The notes beneath the pieces were generated by a model, which saw only the letters and a program-made list of their open reading frames with translations, had not been told where the DNA came from and did no database searches. Positions 47,701-58,149 of a stretch of DNA of 64,000 nt are shown piece by piece. The DNA comes from Anaeramoeba flamelloides (Eukaryota; Metamonada; Anaeramoebidae): contig JANTQA010000023.1 in the NCBI GenBank assembly GCA_027625915.1, positions 10,168,001 to 10,232,000 on the forward strand, read 5' to 3'. The position numbers and the translations under genes are program-made. Each line of letters opens with the position of its first letter. Within the stretch, counting starts at the first letter, position 1.

Positions 47701-50700
47701 GCTATTGGCATTTAGCTGGCGATCTAATAATTTTTTTTTAATAATCCTCAAACTCTTTTGCACTTTTTTTTTCACATTCATTGTATTGGTCCACACCTCA
47801 ATGTTTTCTCTGACCTGGTAACTGCATGAATTTACAATTTCCTTTTCTCCATATTGATTATTAATTTCAACAGCGCACAACCCACATATGCCTATTGGCG
47901 ATAGTCTTGGGTGATGGCATAATGTGGGTATCGTAATACCAAATTCTTTACATGCTTCAAATAATGTTAACTCTGGCGAAACCCTCTTAGGCTCACCGTT
48001 TACATAAATTAAAAACATTGACTTTATACCTTTTAAAAATAAATTGGAATTATATTCCTTGATATATGACATTTCTTTTAAAATGCTTTTTGATCTTTGC
48101 TTTCTACTCGCTGGCCATCGGTTAATCGTGCCATCTTTTGATCCTGAGAATAGCCGGCCATTTTGGTCAAATTTGACAGAATATATTGTATTCTTATGCC
48201 CTCGGAAAATTGCCTTTGTGATTCTTTTTTTGATATCCCAAATCCTAATTTCATGATCGTTGGCATAAGAATAAATTCTTGATTGATCTGTGCTTAGAAT
48301 CATCCCTCGTATTTGGCCTCGATGCCCATTTAAAAAATTTGCACCTTTTTTCTTATTTTTTAAATTCCACATACCAATTCTCCCATCCCAAGACGAGGAA
48401 AATAGCCTGTTCCCCTCTATTAATAATCGTGAGATTGCAAATTTATGACCCTTAAATGTATGAACACATTTTGCAGTTCTTGGATCCCATGCTTTAATTT
48501 TGGAGTCATGTGATCCTGAGTAAATTAACCTATTGGTTGTATCCACTTTGAAACACAATACCCACCCGTTATGCCCTTTAAATGTGTGTATAACCTGCCC
48601 ACTTTCAACATCCCAAAGCTTTAATGTCTTGTCAACACTACTTGTTATCAAGTGCTCGTTTTGCAAATATAGCATCGTAATCATATCATTATGCTCTTCA
48701 TAGTTTTGAACAACACTTCCATCTTAATTGGTGATATATATTTATTTTTTAAAGTTTGGTTTAAGAATGATTATTAGAAGAGATTATTTAGAATTTTGTA
48801 AAAATATGATCTTTAAAAATATTCGGAATTATCAACAAGAATAGAATTTTCATAACAAACCGAGAAATAAGCCCTTAATTTATCTTTTCAAATAATGTAG
48901 ATTATCATCAATTTGTGTTTTTTTATTGGATATTTAAAATATTTCTGATAATATATTAAAACCTCAAGATAATGGACAAATTTGCGATAATCAATAAAAA
49001 GTTAAAAAGTTGTATTCAATTGAGAAAATTTTTTTAGTTTTAATTAATGCTTAAAAAATGATTTAAAAAGTCAATTAACATAAAAAATATTGTAAAAATT
49101 ATTGTTGTATTATTATTTAGATTTTTTATAGATAATCAGTATAAAATTATATCTTAAATTTTAAACTTGAGAAAGATATTATCAGGAATAATTATTAAAT
49201 TCATGGAAAATATTTTTTTTATTCTACATAAAATCAGAAATTAGCGATATTTGTCCAAATTCTTGATAATCTTATTTATTCAGAAAAAAATTATTGTCAC
49301 TAATTTCCCTATTATTTAAAAATACATTTATTAATTTTGATTAATAAATATGATTTTTGATGATAAAGGCAATGAAGAATGTAACCAATATCAATTTGAA
49401 AGGTCGGTAGAGTTAAGTTTTATATAGTCACCCCTTTTCTTGGTTTGTTTACACTTATCCCAAAAATTACAAAAATCATGTAGATTGGTGTAACTTTAAC
49501 TGAAAATCACATTACCTTCTTAGGATATTAATTAAACAATCCACTCCCACCATAAAAATAATTCTCTGCCACAGTGGGATACAGAGGTGAGACACAGCCC
49601 TGCCACACAATAAAAGTGTGCTAACTTTGATAAAAAATGAATCTAGTACAGTTTGATACCAATTGATTGTGGCACTTTGTACATTTTTTTTATTATTAAT
49701 AATCTTTATGTGTGTGATAAATTTTTATCAAGTGCGCTAAGAAGTGTGATACAGAAGCGATAGCATATCACTTTTGATTTAATTTTATCGCTAAAATTTT
49801 TATTTGGGTTAACTGTTTGACCCTTAATTCTTTAGGATATCTAAGAATAATCTGTCTTAAAAAGTAAGAATTGGATTTTTTTCAATTTAAATACCAATTT
49901 TTTTCAAAAAGGTATTTTGATAAATATTAAAACAATTTAGTTGTTCAAATCTTTTTCTTTAATAGGGTTAATATAAAAAATATTAAAAAAAAAATTACAG
50001 ATCTAGTAAAAAATGACTTTTTCAAAATATTTTATTTAACCTGAAGAAACAGTATCATTGATGTGAAAAAATAATTGTATACTACCAATATCTAAAAATT
50101 CACACCACTGGAGAGAATTCAATTTAGTTGTTTCATGTGGATTTTTAAAATTGACACAATACCAAAGCTATATTACTCAAAGTAACTCTATTAATAATTA
50201 TACTTGTCAAAAAATAGCAATTTCACAATTTGTCACACCCTTGTTATTGTTCATTTAGAATTAAAAAAAAATACCATTTTCTCTCAAAGTTCAATAAAAA
50301 TCTCAATTAATCTCAAGATTATCGCTATCATGTCGAATTAACTATGTAAAAGATCCTTGGTTTTTTCAACTAATACAGTTAAAATCAAATTACTACTGAT
50401 AAATTCAAATATATTTAATAAAAATTTTAGTTCAATTTCCCATTTTATAATTTCTTATCTCAACTTTTAAAACAACACAAGAGAAAGAAATTTTTGAATC
50501 ACAACCAATTTTATAAAGAATTTAACATTTAAAAGAATAAAATGCTTTACAAGGCATGTGTAAAAAAAATCGAAAAAATGGAAAATGAAGTGAAATTTTT
50601 CAAATATTTATTTGAATTTATCAGTATATAGTCAGTCCCGCTTTTAAGGCACAAAATTTCAATGAAATAAAAAGCACAAAAAAATCTCAAATTAAGGTAC

Positions 50701-53320
50701 AAAATTCAAATTCTAGTAAAATAAATTGTAAAAAATAAAATTAAAAATGTGTCCTTAATTTGAGATTTTTTTTGTTCCGTAATTTTTGTTCAAAGTTGTG
50801 CCTTAAAAGTGGAGCCAACTGTAACTAAAATTGTATTTCAAAGTTCAATAAGGAAGCTTAATTAATTTTCTTGAAATATCATTTCTAATTGATTTTGAAA
50901 ATATCTTTGAGTTTTTTTTTCAAATCAAGTCGGGTTAGTAGAATATTTTGGAGCCTGAAATATAAAATTATGCTTTATTAATTGGACAATTACAGTATTT
51001 TTAAACTTACTTTTTTTGAAAGTTCTCTTTGATAAATCATTTAGAACTGAGAACTTTGTTGGCTTGGTAGAATTATTCTTATTCGTGTTTTCTTTAAGGG
51101 ACTAGTAACTCTTATTTATTTTTTTTCCCAAAGGTAATAGAGTAATTATTTACATAAGGATACAATTAAACCCAATAAGAAACTTCGTTTGTCAACTTTA
51201 GAGAAATGAATCATCATTTTTAAAAGATTTCATTTTTCCAATGGAATTGTCAGTCAAAAGATCGAGATCCTTTTTTTTTTTGGGTTTTTGGATCAAATTA
51301 GAAAAATAAAAATTTGCAAAAAAATTTTATTTTTGAAGAAATATCACTTTTAGTAATTTCTGAGAGTCGTTATGAGCAAGTAACGTTGTGTCTTTAATAT
51401 TATTTTAAAAATACATGAAAAATAAATCAAATATTGTATCCTTGAAGATCTAAAAAATTTGAACATTTATTTTATTCACAAATATTCATGAAATGTCTTG
51501 AAATTTAAAAGACTTGCCAATTTACTTTTTCAAATATCAAGAGTACAAACAAGGAACTGTTTGTATTAAAATCAGGTTATTTGATAATATCTATTATTTT
51601 TTTTATTATTAGATATATGCATTTGAATTATTTTATTTGTTGCAAAATCTTGAAAAAATTGAGAAATAAATGTAAAACCTATTTGATACATTTAATCATT
51701 GGGTTGTTAATGACTTACTGAAATAATTAAGATTTGGTTTATAATTATTAATTATAAATAATCAAATTAAAAAGTATTTCTTTAGATTATAAGTTGAATT
51801 TTCCAGGTTTTAAAAAAGTATTTCGGGAGAATTTTTAATTCGATTGTTTGGTTCTTTTTCTCATATTTTTTCATTTAATCCCTAGAAAAAATAGATTTGG
51901 TCTGTTCTTTGAATCAAAAAATTATATTTTTTACAAGTTTAAAATAAATATTGTATTTTTTTTGAGATTAAGTAGATTTTTTAAACTTGGTTATTTTAGA
52001 ACTTAGTGGTTTCATTTTTAAAGTTTATTTTTGTACACTTCCTTTACAGGCAATAAGATTTCAATCTTCTTTCAATGTAAAAATAATTTTTTTTAAATAA
52101 TTTGGAAATATGTTGAATTTTGAACTTTTCAAAAATGGGAAAAATGGATCATTCTTTTTAAAAACAATTAATTCATTTCTGAAAATAGTATTAAAAGTAA
52201 GCCATGTCTTGTAGTTATCAGATTTTTACTTTATTATTCAATTTCAAGATTCGGGTAAAATTTTTTTTAATTTGTTAGTAAATTTACTTGAAGAACTTTT
52301 TTAGTCTACCAGTCCCTTAAATGAATATTTGTTTGATTACTTATGACGATAAAAAAGATAACTGAAAAAAAAAACATTTTGAAACAATTTGTAAAATCTT
52401 TTTTTATGTCAATTTTTTTAACCTTTCCAAAATGAAAAAACGAAAAAGAAAGAAAACAACAAATTTCCAAACACAAACTGTTTGAAAAGGACTGTGAAAA
52501 TATCATTTACTCTTTCAACAGGAATTCTTCTTTAAAATTTTATTTGGGGGTTTTTGATAAAAACAATACAACAATTAAAGCCAATAAATTCGTTCCAAAT
52601 AATACATTAACAATAAACTGTTGTAAAATATTTTCTGATGTTTGATGTGATAAAAAATGATCTGTGTCTTTTAAAAATATGGTTTGATAGATTGGAGTAA
52701 TTATGATTTTGGTGTTAATTTTTCGTTTTTTATTTCTTTTGAGAAACAAGATTTCAGTTCTGTGAAGAAAAAACAAATTCTATACCCCACAAATTAAAAA
52801 GAAAAAAGGAAAAAAAAAAAAAAGAAAAAAGAGAAAATAGACAACAAAAAAAAGAAAAAAGAAAACAGAAAAGAGAAAAGAGAAAAGAGAAAAGAGAAAA
52901 GAAAATCAAACCGAGTGTGTTCCATAATTTAATTGTATTATCAGACGAACCGGAAAAGAGTTTTCCTGTTTCGTTGATGAAAAAGGTTGTAATTTTCCCT
53001 GAATGTCCTTCAAAAGTTGTTAATAAGTTCTCATTTTTGATATCATAGGATCGAAGAAAGCCACCTGTGTCCGAAGCATAAAGAACACCATTGGCAACTT
53101 TGAGCCCACTCAACGGTGCGCTATGATTTAAGTATGTTTTGATAAGATGTGCACTATTAATATCATAGACCTTAATCTCTTGGTTTTGTAAACCGCAGTA
53201 AAGATATGTTTCATCCATGGACAGACAGTTAACACTTGGGCCTCCATACTCTCCATATATTACAAGTGGGTCACAATACGGGATACTTCCGCGTGTGTTT
53301 TTTAAGACCTCATAATTCAT
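44737..53320 (-). CDS. WD40 / ferredoxin / [FeFe]-hydrogenase-like / flavodoxin fusion protein
   Basis: Exon 1 (53320-52912) and exon 2 (48722-44737) join in phase 1 inside a WD40 repeat (KLWNTL/DGSVVQNY) over a 4,189-bp intron; product 1,464 residues. Residues 1-360: about eight WD40 repeats. 372-450: 2Fe-2S ferredoxin fold, Cys 405, 416, 419, 436. 524-534 and 570-580: two [4Fe-4S] motifs (KCIDCGRCVQVC, NCIDCGQCTSFCP). About 600 on: H-cluster domain with L1 SSVCPS (Cys767), L2 TGCVSVKNE (Cys822) and L3 RACPFSCIGGGGHP (Cys1207, Cys1211), broken by Asp/Asn, Lys and Lys-Glu inserts. 1315-1464: flavodoxin of the CPR type (YGSQTG, STYWEGSFPDNA, YGVGNSNY). All four cluster cysteines are kept, but the proton-transfer Cys before Cys767 is Val, the L2 Lys is Val, and the His-ligated [4Fe-4S] motif is absent. 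No targeting peptide is seen. Likely a redox relay, perhaps an H2 sensor. Confidence 0.93.
50629..50823. mobile_element. 200-bp TA MITE, TTAAGGCAC family, copy 2
   Basis: Left end TATAGTCAGTCCCGCTTTTA AGGCAC; right end GTGCCTTAAAAGTGGAGCCAACTGTA. Second copy of the element at 34827-35026. Confidence 0.7.
51093..52320. mobile_element. Probable TTAA-bounded element with GGGACTAG ends (copy F)
   Basis: Starts TTAAGGGACTAGTAACTC and ends TAGTCTACCAGTCCCTTAA; TIRs are short. Its left 130 bp resemble 63263-63420 (TGTCAACTTTAGAGAAATG). At 1,228 bp it is the longest TTAA candidate, but no transposase frame is open. Confidence 0.5.
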
Positions 53321-53929
53321 TAAGATATTTGTTAATACAAATACTTGATTGATTTTTGAAAGAATGAAAAAAATAGTCGATATTTTTAAATGAATAATAT
53401 TGGGTTTGTGAGCTTGTGTGATTGTATTTTTTATTGGGTCCTTCTATGGTGTTTTCCGATTTTCTATATCTTTTTTGATCTTACTGTAGGAGATAGTGAG
53501 CGGAAAATTCGAAAAGTCAATGATTTTTTTTTTTTTCCAGTAAAAAGTGAGTTCTTTGAAATCCAAAACAACTTTTTGAAAATTCTATGAATAAAAATAG
53601 AAATCCTTTATTCTAAAATTGAAAGTGTCAAAAACTGTTTTGGTTTATCAGGAGAGTTCAACAAATGGCATTTTATGTTGAATTTTTGAAATAGACTTGT
53701 CAAATTTGTTAGTTTGACATTTATCTTGATTATTATTATCAAAATTTCAAAAACAATCTCTGTTATTATAGAACAGTAACATAGTTTCGTGGTTTTTCTT
53801 ATGATGAGATTATAAAAATAGTTTATAAAGTCACTTTTTGGGTTAAAAAAAACTCGAAGTGAATTTTTTCGTTTTAATTTTAAGTGTCAAAAATGACTAA
53901 TTAAAAAACTTAAACCCTTTCAATTTCAA

Positions 53930-54945
53930 AACCCTGGAAAACTGTTCTGTTTCATTTGAAAATCTTTGTGAAAATAGAAAAATATATTCCCCAATTTTAC
54001 TAATAAAAAAATAAATTATCCAGTAACTTTTTACCTATTCTTATTGAGAAAATGTTTAAATATTTGAAATCAATCAATTTGAAAACTTTTACAAATATAG
54101 AAATGAAAAAAATCCAAAATCTCAAAAAATTGTTTCCTGAAGAAGACGGGAAACAAAAATCTTATTTTGATAGTGACAAATTCTTAGAAATATCTCAAAA
54201 AATTTTTAGTTCAATTTCCATTTTTGATAAATCTTTGAACTGTCAACTTATCAAACAATCAAGGACAAAGAATGTTTTGAAGAACAATTAATTTTACAGA
54301 GTTTCTTATCACTTGATTACATAAAATGCTTTATTCAAAGTTTGAACATAATAATTCCAAAAAGGAAAACCAAGTAAAAATTTCCAAACTTTAATTGCAA
54401 TTTATCAGTATTAAATTTTAAAATTATTAATTGTCCAATTTATTAGTAAATATTTGCTTTGATTTAAAAGGTATAAGAGATGTTTGATTATTTTGAATTT
54501 AAATTTAATAAATCAAAATTATTTTATAAAAATAAATTTTCTTAAAGTTACCCAATTTAAACTGAAAAATTTTAAACAAATTAGTAACAAGTGAAAAGAA
54601 AATACAAATTTTATTTTTTTGAAGAGAAAATAAAAATAAATTTTTCATTTTAGATTTTTTTTATCAACTTTTGATTTATCGAGTAAATAATCACAATAAA
54701 TTTAAATTATCATTTTTAGTTATCTTCTAGAACAATTGTATGATATTTTGGATTTTTTTTTTAATTTCTATATTTGTAAAAGGGTTCAAATTGATTGATT
54801 TTAAATATTTGAACATTTTTTCAATAAGAATAGGTAAAAAGTTACTGGATAATTTATTTTTTTATTAGTTAAATGGGGAATATATTTTTCAATTTTTGTT
54901 AATATTTTAAAATGAAACAGACCAGTTTTCCAGGGGTTTAAAATT
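53930..54945. mobile_element. Element with about 170-bp inverted arms
   Basis: CCCTGGAAAACTGTTCTGTT TC on the left faces GAAACAGACCAGTTTTCCAGGG on the right. Further inside, ATAAATTATCCAGTAACTTTT faces AAAAGTTACTGGATAATTTAT, and the pairing runs on to the ATTTGAAATCAATCAATTTG region. The open frame at 54052-54291 starts inside the left arm and is not a gene. Confidence 0.75.
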
Positions 54946-56689
54946 TCCATGTTATTTAGGTTTACCATTATAAATAGATTTTAAAAAAAAAAAAGAATAA
55001 AAAAAGATTGTATTTTGTGTTTTTCATACTTGAAAAACTTTTTTTTATAATTGAATATTCTAAAATTATTTTTTATTTTATTTTCAAAGTAAAATAATTA
55101 TTTTTTCCTCAGAAATAACTAAGAGTTTCAATAATTAGATTTCATCATTTTTTCAATCTTGCTGTTATTTATTATGAAATCTATTTTATATCCAAACAAG
55201 TTATTTTTAATTAAATTTTACTATTACTCAGACAAAATATCCATTCTCCAACAAATTGTTTTTTTAGAAGATCTTACAAGTGATATAACAGCAGTTATTT
55301 GGTTTTTTGGGATCAAAATATTTGTAATATTTTTTTTGAATATGATTTTAATCATATGAAGAAAAAAGATTGAAGATAATTTGATCCAAATAAAAAACCA
55401 AATGGCTATTGTTATTATTTGAAAATTTAAAAAAAACAAAATAAAAAAAAATAAAATGTTCTCTTTGAGATTTATTTTTGTTTCCCTTTCAATCCCCTTT
55501 CTTTTTATTTTTCTTCCTTTATCTTTTCTTTCTTTTATTAAATTTTCAATTTTTCTTTCTTTTTCTTTTTCTGTTTTTTTTTGAATTTTTGTTAAAGTTT
55601 TATTTTTCTTGTTGATCTAAATATTGTACCAGTGTTTCGTCTGAGACTACTTCTTCATCCTGTCTTCATTTCCTTCCTTAAAATGATCAAATTCATAGAA
55701 GGTCTTTTCGATCCATTTGTACATTTCAAAAAAAAATGGAAAACAAAGAAAATTGATATTTTTATAAAAAAAAAAAACTCGACAGAAAAATTTCAAGATA
55801 TTTTCGAAAAGTGGTAAATAGAATTATTTACTATGTTTCTATTTACACTCTTAACCAACAAAAAAAATAAAATTTTGATAAAATGTCTCTAATTTAAAAC
55901 TTCAAAAAAACTCTATTTCAATTAACTCATACTATCCACCGAACTCTATTTGAAAGGTTATTTTAAAAAAAATTTTAAGTGAAAAAAATAACTTGATATT
56001 TTCAACTTACAAGAAATTCCAAATATTGTATTTCAAGTTTTGTCACTCTAAATTCTTTGAATTATTGACAATTTATAGAAAATTCAAAGATCTAAATTAA
56101 AAAAATAAAATTAATGATAAATTTTCACTCAGCAATTAAATGTTCAAAATGGCTAGTACTAACCATAACAAACAATCTTTCAAAAAGTTATCCTTAATAT
56201 CCTGTAATGCTGATCCAAAAAATATTGCAACATTTTATTCATTTTTTCACATTTTTTTAAACGAAAATAATAACATTATTATTTTGTTGTAAAAAAATAT
56301 TTTTTCTTAAAAAATAACTCCAAAAATAGAGAAATTCGATTAACACACGTGTAAATATTTTTTAAAGATTAAAAATTTTTTAAAAAAAAGATTTTTGGTT
56401 TTTATATTTTCTAATTCTAAAGATATTTAAAGTGCCAGTCAATCGATGAAAATTTTATTCCAAAATTTTTTGACATACACAAAATCAGAAATTCTGGCAA
56501 AAAAAAAACCAAATTTATTATATTTTTTTTACGGCTTCCAATCAAACCACATTTTTGTTAAATATAATTAATATTTTGATAAGTAACCCATTTTATTCGA
56601 ATAAGCGAAAAAAATACAAATACTCATAAATAAAAATTTGATCAAAAAGGATGATACTAGAGAATTAAACAATTTTTTTTCTAAATATA

Positions 56690-56960
56690 TTATACTTTCA
56701 ACAACAATTTTGGATTAATAAATAGATAAGATACCATCAACCAATTCAATTTTATTTTTTCAATTTATCATAACTCAACATTATTCTTCTATCAATCATT
56801 GAAAAAAAGTTACAGATCTAACAAAATATATTACTTTACTGGAAAAAATGGAAATGAAAACCAATCATAAAAAACATAAAATAAAATAGTATCAAAATTC
56901 AAAATTATTTCCAAATTAATTGAAATTGTACCTTGTTAATTCATCAAACTAAACCCTTTT
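56690..56960. repeat. Dispersed repeat (M family), third copy
   Basis: Shares TATCAATCATTGAAAAAAAG and CAAAATTATTTCCAAATTAA with 37787-37935 and 40150-40340. Confidence 0.5.
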
Positions 56961-57699
56961 TCAAACAAAAGGGCAAACCTCTCAAATCATCAATACTATG
57001 GAATTTGATTGTTAATAAGATCATTATATATTGGTGATTTTCATTTTAATTATTCATTTTTTCATGTTATTTTTTTCATTTATGTTTATTGAACAATTTC
57101 AAAATGAAAAAAAACAAAATAAGAAGAAACTAATTTGGAAATAATCTACCAGTGTATAAATTGAAACAGTTTATTGATTTTAAATGTGCTAGAAATAGGA
57201 ATTAAGAAAGACCATTATTAGATTGATGTATGGAACAAACAAAAAGAGTAATAAATTAAAAAATATTCCAACAAAAAATGCCAATGAAAATTTGCTTTAT
57301 CTTTAAAATGAAGCTTTAAAGTACAAAAGTTTGAAGTGTAAAGAATTATCAATAAAATGTAGAGAACTTTTTCTCAATTAATCTTGTTTAACAGTTTTTA
57401 TTGATTTTATAATTGTTTTTCTTTACAATTTACAAAATGAGATTTCTCATTTCAAATAAAAGGACACATTAATTTTTAAAATATTGAACTTTAATTTTTA
57501 TTGTTTTGTTTTCATAAGTTGTAAACATTCACAAGAGTGTTTTTTTATATTTTAAAGTGTTTCTTATATTTTAGGATGATACTACAATTAATTTGATTCG
57601 ATTATGAATAATTCTTGAAATTTTATGTGCACTTTTATTTGAAAAAGAATTTATTTTATTATTGTCGAATATTTTTATATTTAGTTTACTTCTTAGGGT

Positions 57700-57830
57700 T
57701 AAATGACTGATTCATTTGATCTCGTAATGAGAGAATTTTGAAGTGACAAAATTTTTAACTTCCAATTTAAAAAGAGTCTAAAATTCGACAAAGTGATTAA
57801 AAGCATTTCAAACTATATTTATTTTTTCTA
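57700..57830 (-). repeat. Dispersed 120-bp repeat (N family), inverted copy
   Basis: GAGAGAATTTTGAAGTGAC followed by AACTTCCAATTTAAAAAGAG matches the reverse complement of 15060-15190 and 16355-16495. Confidence 0.5.
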
Positions 57831-58149
57831 AAAAACAGATTTTTTGAATCCAAGTTGACATAATTAAAATTTAAATTTCTTTGATACAATAAAGAAAATT
57901 AAAGGAAAAAAACAAATAAATAAAATAAAAAATATATAAAAAAAATTTTGTTAATAATAATTTTTTGAAATAATCATTTATTTTTTTAATTGTAAAATAA
58001 AATAGGAGAATAAGAATTTATTTTAATTTCAATACCCGAAAGCAAATATTAACAACAAATAAATAAATTGTTAATTGGGGAATAGGAAACCAAAAATCCA
58101 AAAATATGAAAAAAAAAAAAAATAATATGGCTTGTAAATAAGAAATAAA

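Larger units (their letters stand above)
48723..52911 (-). other. 4.2-kb intron of the WD40-hydrogenase fusion gene
   Basis: Donor GTTTGATT after CACTCG; acceptor CAATTAAG before ATGGAAGT. Holds a TA MITE (50629-50823) and a TTAA-bounded element (51093-52320). Near 49565-49770 is an oddly GC-richer patch with words such as GATACAGAGG and GTGTGATACAGAAGCG that I cannot assign. Minus-strand frames at 52306-52776 are chance. Confidence 0.8.
53321..58149. other. 4.8-kb gene-free interval
   Basis: Separates the fusion gene from the proteasome gene, both on the minus strand. Contains the foldback-like element 53930-54945, a pyrimidine-rich tract (55480-55620), an M repeat (56690-56960) and an N repeat (57700-57830). 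Plus-strand frames at 54052-54291, 55159-55359 and 55632-55817 were examined and rejected. Nothing else assignable. Confidence 0.55.

Noticed and set aside
52306-52776. Minus-strand frames beside the WD40 first exon
   Set aside because: They lie in the 4.2-kb intron between two exons joined in correct phase, and have no domain.
52790-52911. Continuation of the WD40 first exon into Phe/Ser/Leu-rich sequence
   Set aside because: The donor at 52911 joins in phase to 48722 and completes the WD40 repeat; the continuation is intronic AAAAG-type repeat.
54052-54291. 79-codon plus-strand frame
   Set aside because: Starts within the left arm of the inverted-repeat element 53930-54945; the matching arm at the other end shows it is transposon DNA.
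55632-55817. 61-codon plus-strand frame
   Set aside because: No domain and no clear splice partner; follows a pyrimidine-rich tract that makes chance frames likely.
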